Part shown: piece after piece, positions 38,346 through 50,519 of the stretch
How the letters are laid out: each line of letters starts with the position of its first letter
Numbering within the stretch: the stretch's first letter is position 1
Source: Fratercula arctica
Taxonomy: Eukaryota; Chordata; Aves; Charadriiformes; Alcidae
Assembly (NCBI GenBank): GCA_947846985.1
Contig: CANTUZ010000005.1
Location: forward strand, 25,144,389-25,208,388
Direction of reading: 5' to 3'
Length of the DNA: 64,000 bases
Made by a program: the position numbers and the translations under genes
The notes under the pieces: generated by a model
What the model saw: only the letters and a program-made list of their open reading frames with translations
What the model was told of the DNA's origin: nothing
Database searches by the model: none

Positions 38346-40124
38346 TTTTAAGCCAACTGCTGTTGGATTAAGTTTTCTTTGTTGAATGGAGGAGATGTTC
38401 TACTGATACAATGGAAAAAATATGACTTGGTATTATTATGAAAGCATTTTCATACACAGTACAAGTTACTCTAGTTTTATCCTGTGTTTGATCATCCAGA
38501 GGCATACAAAACAAAAACTGAAAAAGCAGTCAGTATTAATAGCTTGTGACTTTATTTTCTACCACATTTAGTTATATTTTTATAATTTATTGTTTGCATT
38601 GTTTTATTTTTGGAAGTGGAAGAAAGCAAGTTCATGGAATGCAAGGTGAGAGGTAACTTCACGTAAAATCAGTCGTGGCTTCTACTGAGAATAGAAACAC
38701 TGCCAGCACTGCCCTTTATATGCCATACTACAAGCTAAATTATAACTGTTCCTGGTCAGATTGTTTGTGGCTGTGTGAAGATTTTAAATTCTTCTCTTTT
38801 CATTCATTGCATATTTAGAATCACAAAATCACATGAATTTTTTGAATTACTCTGAAAGTCCTCATGTAAAAACATGGTATATATATAATAAATTCTTATG
38901 AATTAACTGTATCTGAATTTTAAATAACAATGGAGAAAGAATATAATGATCAGAAATACTTGTAATACAGACAGTTTCCGTCCATGAAAAATTACTGATT
39001 CGTTCATATTTAGCTTGTCCATTCATCTAATTTTGACAGTGAGATCTCTCAGTGGCACTGAGCATAGCACCCCTCACTTTGCAGTGAAATTAAGTACCCA
39101 CTCAACACTAAATTGCTTGGCTGTTATTCGACCGTGTTCACTCTCAATGCTTTTAAAATCCATTAGCTTTCATGCATTTTATCTCAGATTGACAATGTTG
39201 TTGTACAGAATGAACGGTTACCATTAAGTCAACTGGAAAACAAAACAAAACTAAACAAAAAAAGTTAGCTGTGAAAACCTGAGAGTTTACATGTATTGAT
39301 CAGGAAATGTCTGCTACAAATGCTAAGTCTAAAACCACATAAAAATGTAGGAACATCAATACGTTTCCTGGGCTCAAATAATGGACATTTGTATCAGGGT
39401 GCTTTAAGTTCCTCAGAATTACTTTTTCTGTTTTCACAGAGAATTGAACGAAGAGACCGACGTCTGGTATAACTGATTAGGTATTAACTTTAGCTGAAGA
39501 TGACATGAGGGGATAATGATAATATGTATGATTTATTATAGCTCTACACACTGCATAATGCTACACCAACTAAACAATTATTATTGGCTGTATTAGTTCT
39601 CTGCATTGAAGCTGATCTCATGCTTGATATAGGGGAATTTATTCAACTCGCAAAATCCCAACCGAACAAACTAATCTATTCCATACAATTTAAACAAGAC
39701 ATGCATGTTTTATTAGAAATTACTTCACAGTAGAGAATAAACTTGTGAATCACCCCTACAATACTAGTCTGTCTGCTCTGGGAGATGGGCAGAGAATTTT
39801 CCCAAATCTTTGAATAAAGTAAGTACAAATGTGTTTTGACTTCAAAAAAATAATTAACTATTCCTTCTTGGAAGCTTTCTATATTCTATAGAATCCTAAA
39901 GATGCTACAAAAACAACAAAAAACCCCCACCCAAATCTTTAAGTACGGATTAAGTTATTTGGATTTTGAATAGACCTGTCTCCAAAATAAAGCCACTGCT
40001 GCGTACCAAACCTCTAGAAAGTGTGCAGACATAGTACTAACTTTGTACTCAGTTAAATTTAGAAGCGTTCACATATGTCTGTTCTCTCTAGGATTAAGAA
40101 AAAGGAACTTTCCTTGGTGGGCAT

Positions 40125-40154
40125 GGTTAATGCTACACAGGTTAATGCTACACA
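40125..40154 (+). repeat. Perfect 15-bp tandem duplication
   Basis: GGTTAATGCTACACA occurs at 40125-40139 and 40140-40154 without mismatch. Confidence 0.95.
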
Positions 40155-41939
40155 TTGGAGTAGCAAGATGTCAGTACCTAATGTGGGAAAAAATGACATT
40201 GGACTAAAAGTGCTATGGAAGAACAAGAAATAAATGAGAGAAAAGGGTGAAGGGATTTTCTTTTGGTTTGTTTTGTTTTCTTCTCCTTTGTTTACTTTAT
40301 TAAAATAAGGAAAAAAAAAACCCCTGTGTGTATAACAGACCTAGTCTTTTAAATGGGCAGGATTGTTTTTATTTTAGGACCTGGTCTTAAAACACGTTCC
40401 AAGAAATGCAGAGCTTATTGTCAAGAGAAATCAACAGCTTTTGCAACACTACTATATTCTATATGGTTTATCAACAATACCCTTCCTAAACAAATTCTGT
40501 GTGTTTGGTAGCTTTTAAGGTTTGTTGCTTCCTTTACACAAAAACACACTTTATTAAATAAGACCCATAGGGGAAAAAATATACAAGTAAAAGCTCACAC
40601 ACTGCATGGAAAAACACCACAAGCCCAGAAAAATTCTAACTGAAATTATGTCAGTGTTTCTACTGATGAAATAATACTAATATTTGTAGCAACAAAAATA
40701 CTCAAATGAATAATAATTTTATACAGCTCAGCCATAAAATCAATCAATTTTTTCACTCTCATTCATCATCTCTGCTCCCTGTCATAGTTCTCCATGTAGA
40801 ATTGAGGAATTACTGATTGATTAAACATTTTATTTGCAAAAAAAAAAAGACTGAGTGGTAGTCAAACAACAGGTTGATAAAAGACTGTTAAACTCCAGAA
40901 GATCAAGTTCAAATTGAGCCAAGAGGTGGTTAACAGAAACTGGCACTTTGGTAATTTGTTTTCTAGTGTAGAAATTATTTATTTATTTTAAAAATATCAA
41001 GATTTAACATATTTTTCTAAATAATAAGTTCCTCCTAGGAGGGAGAATGTTCCCCTAAAACCAACTCTGGATCTGCTGAATCATCAAGATAAGGTAGTGA
41101 TTTCATACACCAAGAGTCATACTAGGTAACATAAGACTGAGTAGCAAAGTTACAGAGTATTTCCTTACAGCAGAAGGCAGGTAACACACCTGTGCCTCTG
41201 GACAGTTTAAAAGACTCTGTTTACAGATTAAGACAGACAGATAAAACACTTTAGTTAGCACAGACTACACTTGCCTAACTCTACTTCTAATAAAAGTAGT
41301 GAAGGTCATCCTTAGGATGCAGGTACCAATGAAGAGAATACGTACCTAAGCTGTAGTTCAATCTCCCCCTGCTTGAACTGGACTGGGAACTGCTGAACTG
41401 GAACAAAAAGTGAGTGCTCACTTCACTGTTCCTTGAACATGTGCTTCTTAAGGCAAATTTGGCATTATGCACTAAATTTATGATTTGTGAAAATACCCTT
41501 ATTACTTCCTAAATAGCTAAGCATAAGCAGAGTTTCCTGTGAAGCTGCCTACTGAGGGAGAGGTTTGGAAAATTCCAGAAAAAAGCCTAACTGTAAGTAT
41601 AGAGAATGAAACTCACACCATGCCAAACTTCAGCTTTCTGTATCCACCACAAGACATTTGCATTGACGTAAGTATACTACTAACTGGCTCTTTCTTGCAA
41701 TAACTGGAACAAATCTCCTGCAGATAAAATCCTTGTATATATGAAGCTGCTTTCATAGCATTTTTTGTGATTGATAAGTTTTCGCAAGTCATCTTTTTTA
41801 CCTTAACTTTCAGCCTTTTCACTGAGCATCTGTTAGCTAAAATGAAGCCCATAATAAACATTTATGTCCTTCTTTAGGCTGATTGTTGTTTACACCTATG
41901 TGGCAAGTCTGTAGGAATATACTGAATATTTATGTAGCA

Positions 41940-42420
41940 AGAAATTGCACCTCGAGCCTATTAAACACTGAGTGGAGCAGCTGGGATTCTCTAAATGCAT
42001 TCAGGCCACTAGCTGCATCCATTATTTATCCACATTACTAGCTGTGTTTGCAAAGATTGTTCTCTCTTTCTCCTCTAACACCTGACGACAGCTGGATGGG
42101 AGCATATCCTTTTTAACCCCCTCAACATCCCGATCCGTTCCGGATTACATTCCGGTTTGCATTCTCATTATGATGAAGTAGCAATTTGAGAAAGTCAAAA
42201 GCCACTACATGCTTTTTAAGAGATAGATGTTATTATGGAGCCTGCTCGCTACTCTTAGTAATTATCTGTGTTACAAAAGCACCAGTCAGGGACATTTTTG
42301 TTAAGTAATCTGTCGTGTACTTCAGGAATTCTAACCATCGTATGAGGGAGGCCTTCTCCCCAGAAAATCATAATATAATTTGACGGAAGTTAGAAGCGTG
42401 GCATCAGAGAAGTGGAGGAA
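41940..42420. promoter_or_regulatory. Candidate enhancer with ETS/OTX/TEAD/POU-like cluster
   Basis: This is the most convincing regulatory-looking interval in the window. In 25 bp it packs TTCCGG (42138-42143, ETS core on the complement), GGATTA (42142-42147, OTX/PITX type), CATTCC (42148-42153, TEAD type), a second TTCCGG (42150-42155) and TTTGCAT (42156-42162, one base short of a POU octamer). CTCATTATG follows. Unlike their surroundings, the flanking sequences are repeat-free and keep CpGs (CCTGACGACAGC, ATCCCGATCCG, TCTGTCGTG, CCATCGTATG). The individual motif names follow from known consensus sites; joint function is inference. Confidence 0.35.
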
Positions 42421-42627
42421 AAGGGAAGAAAAGGAAGATCTGTTGATTACACAGATTTGCTTCAGAAACAACTTACAAATCCATTTCCTGGCAGATGGAT
42501 TGAAATGATTGAAATTAAGAATGTTACTTTTATTCCCTTTAAAAATTCCTATCTATGCAATAGTATTTAAACTAGTAATTTTTTTTTTTTTTCCTGCATG
42601 TAAATTTGATTCTGTCAGGGTTACTCC

Positions 42628-42655
42628 CAATGCTGAGTGAAAGTACTCAGCATTG
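42628..42655. repeat. Perfect 11-bp inverted repeat
   Basis: CAATGCTGAGT (42628-42638) and its exact complement ACTCAGCATTG (42645-42655) flank a 6-base loop, GAAAGT. There is no T run after it. It could form a DNA cruciform or RNA hairpin, but is too short for a microRNA precursor by itself. Confidence 0.95.
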
Positions 42656-42801
42656 CAAAAGTAAGAAGAGGGAAAAGAGCAGATTGTTTCAAGTTCATAA
42701 GACTAGGTGTGAGATGAAGAGCAGGCTTCATAGTGAACTACAGCTCCTTGATTCTGGCATTTTACAGCCACGCTGTTGGTAAGAGAAAATTTGAAATACA
42801 G

Positions 42802-42826
42802 CTTATTTGTCCTAGAGACAAATAAG
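42802..42826. repeat. Perfect 10-bp inverted repeat
   Basis: CTTATTTGTC (42802-42811) and its exact complement GACAAATAAG (42817-42826) flank the loop CTAGA. It lies about 150 bp from another perfect hairpin of unrelated sequence. Confidence 0.95.
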
Positions 42827-43305
42827 GTCAGGAAACCCGATTACAGACTCATATTGTTGCAGCCCAAGTTATTGTTTTAGGGGATGAAGATGACTGTGGA
42901 GATTAAAGGCAAGGACACTAGCAACCTCTGCTAGTAAACCTACGTTGTATACGTGTATAGTAAAAGAAAATAATCCATAACATATTTGATATTTCACATC
43001 AGTGCCCCCACAAATTGTACATATAAGCAAAAGTGTCTTCAAAACTGAAATCTAGAACTTTAAATGTTTATGTAGGTCAAAGGTGAGCAATGAGGAGGCA
43101 TATGTATTGGTCTAAGCTAAGGCTCAATCTGTGTTAGCACAAAGCCAGTTGTAAGACTTTGGCATTGCTATACCTGTTTCAGAAGTGCTTATAGTTGGGT
43201 TATCAGTATAGCATTCTACACTGTGTGCTCCCTGTAGCACAAGGTGAGCTGCTGGCAGAAGATAGTGCCATTGGTCTTTCTTCCAGAGATGCCAAAATCC
43301 TTTAC

Positions 43306-43579
43306 AGAGGAGAGGGAAAGGGAAAGGGGAAGGGGAAGGGGAAGGGGAAGGGGAAGGGGAAGGGGAAGGGAAAGGGGAAGGGAAAGGGGAAGGGAAAGGG
43401 GAAGGGAAAGGGGAAGGGAAAGGGGAAGGGGAAGGGAAGGGAAGGGAAGGGAAGGGAAGGGAAGGGAAGGGAAGGGAAGGGAAGGGAAGGGAAGGGAAGG
43501 GAAGGGAAGGGAAGGGAAGGGAAGGGAAGGGAAGGGAAGGGAAGGGAAAGGGAAGGGAAAGGGAAGGGAAAGGGAAGGG
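43306..43579 (+). repeat. 274-bp polypurine array of GGGGAA/GGGAA units
   Basis: Every base on the plus strand from 43306 to 43579 is A or G. Sub-blocks are visible: GGGGAA hexamers (about 43326-43371), alternating GGGAAA and GGGGAA (to about 43430), uniform GGGAA pentamers (about 43431-43546), and alternating GGGAAA and GGGAA (to 43579). It could form a G-quadruplex (hexamer block) or a triplex. The repeat keeps long frames open on both strands (Gly-Lys runs forward, Pro-Leu-Ser-Phe runs reverse); these are the longest ORFs in the window and are artefacts. Confidence 0.97.
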
Positions 43580-45877
43580 CTAAGACAAAAAGATTGAGCA
43601 GTTTGGCCAGGGCTGAAGAATATGTCTGTGACAGAAACAGCAGGAGATAATGGGCTCAGGAGCATATCCCACTGTTCTGCTTTAACCATCAACTCATTCT
43701 TCAACAATGGGACTTCACGCTGTCCCACACTTACTGGGCATGCATCATATTGGCATTGCTATTGCTCAGTATTGCCTAGAACAGTAGTTGTTTCTACTAC
43801 AAGAGGCAGAACTTCTTGTTTTTTCCTTCATATAAAATCAATGAGAGGTATTTCCACATTTTTTTTAATGAATGCTGCTAGTTCAAATTTTAAAAAGCAT
43901 TTTTGTCATCATGAAAAACCCAGCTTCTAGAACAGATAGTTTGAAAGCATGTGCTCATACTTATGAACAGAAAATGATTCATAATGTGATTAGATACTGT
44001 ACATTGTGATAGGCATTTAGTAAAATTTTATGATTGGCTACAGTAGGACAGTGCAGCTCTTTCGCGCATAGTCAAAAGAACATAATGAATCAAGGACAAG
44101 AGTAAGAATCTACTCTGCAAATGTCTCTGGAACTTCAAATTGCTTTAATTTTGCACCAAATTAGGTCTTTAATAACAAGTGTGATCTCATTAAAATACCA
44201 AACACTTTACCTTAGACTCTTTCTTGTTTGATAAGTTCCTTGCATAAGAGTTCATAGTTTCTTACTGACTAATTCACAGTCACCTGTACACTTATAATCA
44301 CCTATAATCACCAAAAGTTACTTCATTGTGTCAGAAACAATGATCCAAAAATTTCAAGTGCACAAGAAAAAATCTTGACAGGAGTTTGACCGCTCTCAAC
44401 GACAAAGCTAAGATTTTGCTGTAGCAGTCAGGCATCACTGATCATAAGTTGAAAAGTAAATGAAATCTTTTAGTGGCCATACAAAACCAATGATTCTTCT
44501 CATATCTTAGTCAAATCTGAATTTGCATTCAGTTTACAGCAAAGCATATCCAGAAGGAAGTTCAAGGTGTTGTCTAGTCTATTTCTTTTCTCAGTTACAT
44601 GTGTGCCATCACTGACAGATAAACATTCTAAGTAGGATGTAATGCTTTACTCCACATGGGATGCTACTCAGATGTGGTTTTGCACTGTTTTCTTCTAAAG
44701 GTCTGAGATTATAAACAGATAGTATAAACAAGGGTAGCGAACTGTCCTATACTCCAACACTGTCAGACAACAGAATGCTACTTCTATTTTCCATTAGAAC
44801 TGAATGGAAGCTTTTTTCACCTGCTCACAATAGTTCCTGACAGAGTCAACATCCACTTCACATGGACATATACATATGCACGTATATATATATATTTATA
44901 GGAAGACTTTAAACCTCGGTTCCATTATCTGATATAAGGCACAAAGGCTGTATTGCATGAAATTAGGTGGATGAATTTATTTAACATCAGTCTATCTCAC
45001 ACTGTCCCTATATCTAGAAATGATATTATTAGAAATCATATTAAATGTAGTCTTTTTTTTTTCCTCATTCTTATTAATCTCAGAAGCAGATTCCAGAACC
45101 TTATTAGCTTTTTCTTTTTTTCTCATCTAAAGTTCATTAGTAGAGGTCTGATTTCCACTATGTGTTTGGTTTTTTACTTGTTTCTTTCATTGCATCTATT
45201 ATCTAATCATAGCTAATAATCCATGAATTTTAGGTGGTATCCCATTTTTCTAGTAAGACTTGTTAATGAAATGACTTCATTATACAGTGATTCCTCACCT
45301 TTAATTTATTTATGGAATTCTAGGAAATGTACTTGCCCTAGTTCAGTTCAAATTTTAATAGTGTGTCAGTTCAGCTTAACAAGTGATTCTCTGCATTTAG
45401 AATCCAGTTTCTGTTCTTTGCTGGTCTTAGTTTCTTATGTGATTCTTATGAAAGTTCTTAAAGTTATAAAAGTTATAAAAGCAACTGCCACTCCTCCATG
45501 AAAGTTTAAAATTTCAGGCTTTTATTGCTCTTGGTGTGTGTGTTTAGTTCTGTATGATATGTTGTTTATGGTATGTTATGTATTTATTGCTTTTAGTCCT
45601 GATCATACCAGAGGAGGAACAGATTCTTATGATAATATGTTCTAGGAAGACATTCTAAAGAGGCATGTCAAGTTCTGCATAAATAGTATCACATTAGAAA
45701 GAATTTAAGAAAATATAATACTGAAACAAAGCACTGATTTTTCTGAGACAATGCAAACAGCAGACAAATAAAACGTGCGTCTTTCCTAATTTTATGGCAA
45801 TGCAAATAAAAAAGGATAATAACAAGTAATAACTAGTGATAGAAACCTGGTCTCCGTGAAGTTAGTCACTGAATCAT
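43580..45877. other. Unique AT-rich non-coding stretch
   Basis: No gene or transposon is recognised. A TA run lies at 44883-44895. Short frames such as 43622-43930 and 45223-45501 show no domain or supported splice structure. Confidence 0.65.
44883..44895 (+). repeat. Short TA repeat
   Basis: Six and a half TA units. Confidence 0.85.
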
Positions 45878-46087
45878 TCTTTACTGTGAGGGTGGTGAGG
45901 CACTGGAACAGGTTGCCCAGGGAAGCTGTGGATGCCCCATCCCTGGCAGTGTTCAAGGCCAGGCTGGATGGGGCTTTGAGCAGCCTGGTCTAGTGGGAGG
46001 TGTCCCCGTCCATGGCAGGGGGTTGGAACTAGATGATCTTTAAGGTCCCTTCCAACGCAAACCATTCTGTGATTCTGTGATTCTGTA
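45878..46087 (+). mobile_element. CR1 LINE 3' end, strongly 5'-truncated
   Basis: About 210 bp of sense-strand CR1: the last ORF2 codons, a 3' UTR with ATGGCAGGGGGTTGGAACTA and AAGGTCCCTTCCAAC, and a tail of ATTCTGTG octamers ending near 46087. The element is a very short insertion, as is usual for CR1. No target-site duplication is seen, which is also usual for the family. Confidence 0.96.
45880..45993 (+). pseudogene. CR1 ORF2 extreme C-terminal fragment
   Basis: Thirty-eight codons in one open frame, ending at a natural stop (TAG, 45991-45993), encode the typical CR1 ORF2 end: VRVVRHWNRLPREAVDAPSL followed by AVFKARLDGALSSLV. This short part of ORF2 has no catalytic residues and lacks a start. 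It is a relic, not a gene. Confidence 0.93.
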
Positions 46088-48716
46088 ACTTCTTTGTTGG
46101 GTTTTTGGTAAACCAAAAAAATTCTTTTTTTCAACCCATAGTGATTACAGTAAATTTTAACTGAATAAAGACAAATAAGAACTTTAAAGGGCTCAGAAAA
46201 TACTCAAGAAAGTGCTAATATCCTTAAGCATGCTTCAGTGCCCTGTGATATCTTGGGGGGAAACCTCATGACATAATCAGCATGGAATACTTATTTACAA
46301 CATGGATTTATTTTTTTTTAATAACAAAGGCATCTTGTTCTTATCCTGTTCATCAGCTCAGATACTCTAAGAATAGAAATGAGTAAATTTAAAGATAGTT
46401 CCAGCAGACATTTATTGGCTGAGTTTTCTTATCAATTGAGATGAACATAAGACTACAAGGTTCAGGATTAACAATAAAAAGATATAGTACTTTGAGTGCC
46501 CAGAAAGTGTGAGAAAGAACACCTGAACAAAATATGTCTAAGTGGATGAATATAAGGTGATACAGACTTCCTTTTCAGAAGGTATAAAATAGGTCATTGT
46601 TCATTTTCATCAGTGCTGAGCTCATTTGTATTGATCTTCGAGAATATCTGCTGTGTTTTTAGAACTTTCTAAATTGAAAAGGATTAAAGGAAGTCACTGA
46701 TGTTACAAACAGAACCATACCCCCTCTAAGCAGATGCCATGCCAGCTTCCTCCATTTCCCTTTGGGGCTTTGCCTAATGTATCTCCAGTCTTCACCTGGA
46801 AATTTTGCAAAGGATGTTAGGTCATCACAATCAAGTATAAAAGAGTGCCTGGTACAGAATGCCTGGTATACTGTTTTCTAACAAAATAAATGGATCATGT
46901 CACAGATAAAAACCTCTAAATTGCAATATGCAGTAGATTAAATAAAAATTTGCTTTTATACCTACTCCTTGTTTCAGCACTTTATGCAAGGAGGCATAAA
47001 CTAGATTATTTTTCTAGGTGGTAATATATAAATCTACTCTTTGAAAGCAACAAGGTACAAAGGTGCACGAACAAATACTTACTTCACCTGTACTTGGGCC
47101 AAATAGCAAAACATATTTAATGGGCTGATTTCTCCATCAGTCATTAATATAATTTAATAAGTATAAGCTGAGTCTAGCAGATACATGTTTCTGGAATATC
47201 TGTCAGAAAGAACAAGAATATCAGAAAGCCATGAATGTAGATGCCTGTATCGTTTCCAGGTTAAAAGAGCATTTACTCCCCAGTTTCAATTACTTCTTGA
47301 GATACAATTCGGGGAGTTTCAAACCTTTGACCAATGTGTTCAAAACATTTCCAAAGGAGCTCCAACCTGTTATCTATTTGTAAATATAATTGTTACTTTT
47401 CAGAGCAATCATTTGGTGAAGAACTTATTAATGTCATTATACCAAAATGCTTGTTGAACATAGTGGGATAAAAGTGATATGTTTGTTGTCTACTAGTGTA
47501 GCTCATAAAATACATTTTTTGCCAATACTAATAAAGGCCCTAGGTCTTGTACTCATCTGGCAGTGTAAGGTCTTAGGATTTGCCTAGCTTGTCATGGCCT
47601 GAAATGGTTAGCTTTTTAGCTTTTGCAAATACAAGTAGACACTGCATAGAATAAGTTGGGATGTTGACAAGTCACTGTGGCACCCCACCAACTCTGTGCT
47701 CCAGGAACACTGGTATTGTCAGCCTACGAATCCAGAGGGATTTTAGAAAAGGCATAGGTATTGGTAAGTTTTTTTTCATTATGGTTTTTACAATATTAAG
47801 AAGTTTTTTCTGTGTTAATTTGGACTACTAGTATTATTGCAACTAGATTAGCAATAGCTGTTTGTTGTGTTTTAATTAGATTATTAGGATTTTAATCAGG
47901 ATGAGAAACTATTGGCTCTACATATAAGGTGTATTATATTTTTGCTTACAGCAATATTCCAGGTGTAACACTGGATGCATATGTACTGAGACTTGCAAAC
48001 TTAAAATCATTACTTACTTGCAGATGAATGTGTGTGCACCAACGCAGCCCCACAGTACATGGTAGTCTCCTGAGAGAGTGCGCCCTAAGTGGCATGCATG
48101 CTGAAAAGTTCTGGTAAGGAATTTTTCAACATAGTAATGTTCTTCATTAGAAGTCTGCAATTCCCCTATATTAAATTAATAGAGAAGGTCACTTTCAGAG
48201 TGTTTTTACTAGAACAAGGCAGAGAGTGGTCACAATTATTTGAAGATTTAATTAAAATATTTTCAACAACTTTTTTACTACATCAAGATATAATTTCCTT
48301 TATAATAAAGTACACTAACTTCTTCTCCTCAAGCTGCTTGCTTTAGATTTCAGAGCAACCAGGTCTCAGAATTTTATCATGGTTACTGCATGTTTCCATA
48401 AAATCTGAGCTGCTGATGCTACTTGTCATGACAATCATAGCATTCCCATTTTCAGGTTCTTTTCTACATACATGGGATTTAAAAAGTGCTTAGAGAGGAA
48501 ACTAAGAGTGTTGTATGTTCTGCATAGGCTTGTGCACAGACATCTGCAAGCATAGGAGTTTGTTCCAAGCAGAGCCCAGCTCGATCTTTGCTGAAGCATC
48601 TAAATCCTTAATGTACTTAAGAAGTACAGAAATGCTCTCTTCCAAATTGTAAACATAGGAAAGTCAATACTGGAAATAAATGCTTTTGACCATGATAATA
48701 GTGTCTGTTGCAGAGG

Positions 48717-48735
48717 TCTGACCTAAGAGGTCAGA
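48717..48735. promoter_or_regulatory. Palindrome resembling an everted nuclear-receptor site
   Basis: TCTGACCT, AAG, AGGTCAGA is a perfect 8-bp inverted repeat with a 3-bp spacer. Its inner part is TGACCT-n3-AGGTCA, an everted repeat of the AGGTCA half-site (ER3). ER6 to ER8 are more typical receptor spacings, so receptor binding is speculative. The palindrome itself is certain. Confidence 0.35.
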
Positions 48736-48789
48736 GAGGTATGAGACTTTCTTTCTGTGAGTATTCAGAAAGAAAATTAGGATAGAAGT

Positions 48790-49010
48790 CATATTATTAT
48801 TTTCATTCTTTATTCATATTTTGATATTGCCCGGAGCACAATTAAAATCAGGCCGCATTATACTGAGAACAATCAAAACCACGTATCAGAGGAAATTTTA
48901 TGCCATATGAATGAAAAAGTCTTTAGTTGTCCTTTTCAGTGCTGCATATACAGTCTTGCAATCATTTCTACTGAGATTATTTTTATTCATAAGTGGTCAG
49001 GCCAGTCACA
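48790..49010. promoter_or_regulatory. Candidate conserved non-coding element
   Basis: Repeat-free sequence contains GAACAATC (SOX-like ACAAT), TATTCATATTTTGAT, GGCCGCATTATA and several ATTA/TAAT cores, with CpGs in GCCCGGAGC and GGCCGC. It lies about 60 bp downstream of the ER3-like palindrome. Regulatory function is inferred from appearance only. Confidence 0.25.
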
Positions 49011-50519
49011 TTTTTAAAATGGAAGGTTTTATTACGGAAGAATAAATGCCATTCTACTGCTTACAAAAAAGCAGCACAGAAAACCAGGTCAGGCAACGCC
49101 AGTTCTGAGAACTGCCATTCTAACACCATTACTTTGATTATCTGTAATCAAAAAACCAGCTTCAATTATCTGCAATCAGAGCTGTTCAAAATGTTTGTAA
49201 TAAAGTCTTAAGCTCCACTGGACCTGGGAACATTTTAGTACTTTAGAAAAATCAGGCATGCCCTCTGTGTTGGGGACTCTGGGGACACGATGATGCAAAT
49301 GATGCAGTACCCTAACAGGCATTATGTAGAGTATGCATTACTTCATTTACATATTATTTTTTTTTCCTTTTTAACTCACTTTCTGACATATGTTCCTCCT
49401 TCTTGATAAATCTGCTCAGTCTCCCTGCTAAATCTCTTCCTTTTCTACCTTCACAGACACTCCTGATTTTCCCTCCAACGTCCTTAGGCCATTCTCTCTT
49501 AGGCTTCCTCCATCTTCTAAATTCTGTCTCTGTCCCCGACATGGTCAGAGGAATAAGTCCAAATGAATCTACCACTTCATCTGATCCAATTTCCCTTTTC
49601 GTCTTGGTTTGGCTCTGCGGTTACTGAAGATGTGGTAAAATCCAGAGCGAAGATCTTATTTGGTAAAGATTTTCAACCAAAGGCCACTGCGCTCTGGAAT
49701 TTTTTACAAGAGATCAGAACAAACTTTTTAGATGCTAAAATATACAAATATGCAATAGATAAGAAGGAACTGTTGTAACTAAACAAGTCTTTCACGTGCT
49801 GCCCATATCTTTGTATGCATCTGAAGGACATCTATCACTTGGGGTGTTTTTACAAGGGAAAGAGGAGGATTGCAAAAGCTCAAAATTAACCATGATGGAG
49901 TACACAGTTAGTGTTGTATGTCCAAGGAAACACTGAACACCTCCCACCTCTTCTATCACTAGCTACCTGCACCCAGTTCCACCTTGCATAATATTCTAGG
50001 TGGATATTACTGGGGATGAAACACAATACTTATGTCAGCCCAATGAAAAGCAAAAAAATAGGAATATCTTAGAATATCTCTCTTCTCATGTTTATGGTTG
50101 CAATGCATCAGAGAAAATTTTCTTTGGAAAGGAAAGAGAAAAGGAAGAAGAAGAAAACTAAATAAAAATATCTTTTTTTTTAAGGAACAAAAACTGTATT
50201 CATCAAAGGGTAGATCCACTGTAGATTCCTGAAGTAATTACGTTTTTTTAGCTTTCAGCATAGACTCATACAGCATAGGAACAAATGTGTTAAAAACACA
50301 TTGATCAGGGAGTTCTTTGTGTAGTTATCCTAAAAATCATCAGGTGGAAATCCATATCCTTTTTAAACTGGGAGGGATCATACATTCCTCCCATGCTCTC
50401 AGAAACTCAAACATTTCCAATGGAGTTCATTCTTATTTTCATTCTTGTGATTCCCAGTTTGAGCTATCTAAAATTAGTTATGTGCAGCATGATTTCTACA
50501 TCAGCCATTAACAATGCTC

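Larger units (their letters stand above)
32238..43305. other. Unique non-coding stretch with regulatory-looking patches
   Basis: About 11 kb without a recognisable transposon or confirmed gene. Notably few open frames longer than 60 codons occur between 33.1 and 41.2 kb. The stretch holds one exon-shaped segment (32871-33057), small tandem duplications (37063, 40125), an A16 run (33950-33965), candidate enhancers (34.7-35.0, 35.5, 38.2 and 41.9-42.4 kb) and two perfect short hairpins (42.63 and 42.80 kb). Each is listed separately. Confidence 0.6.

Noticed and set aside
43195..43728. Long overlapping open frames on both strands (151 and 170 codons)
   Set aside because: They are translations of the GGGGAA/GGGAA purine array. 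A repeat lacking stop triplets stays open on both strands, and the flanking residues show no domain.
45874..46134. 86-codon minus-strand frame
   Set aside because: It is the antisense shadow of the plus-strand CR1 3' end and its octamer tail.
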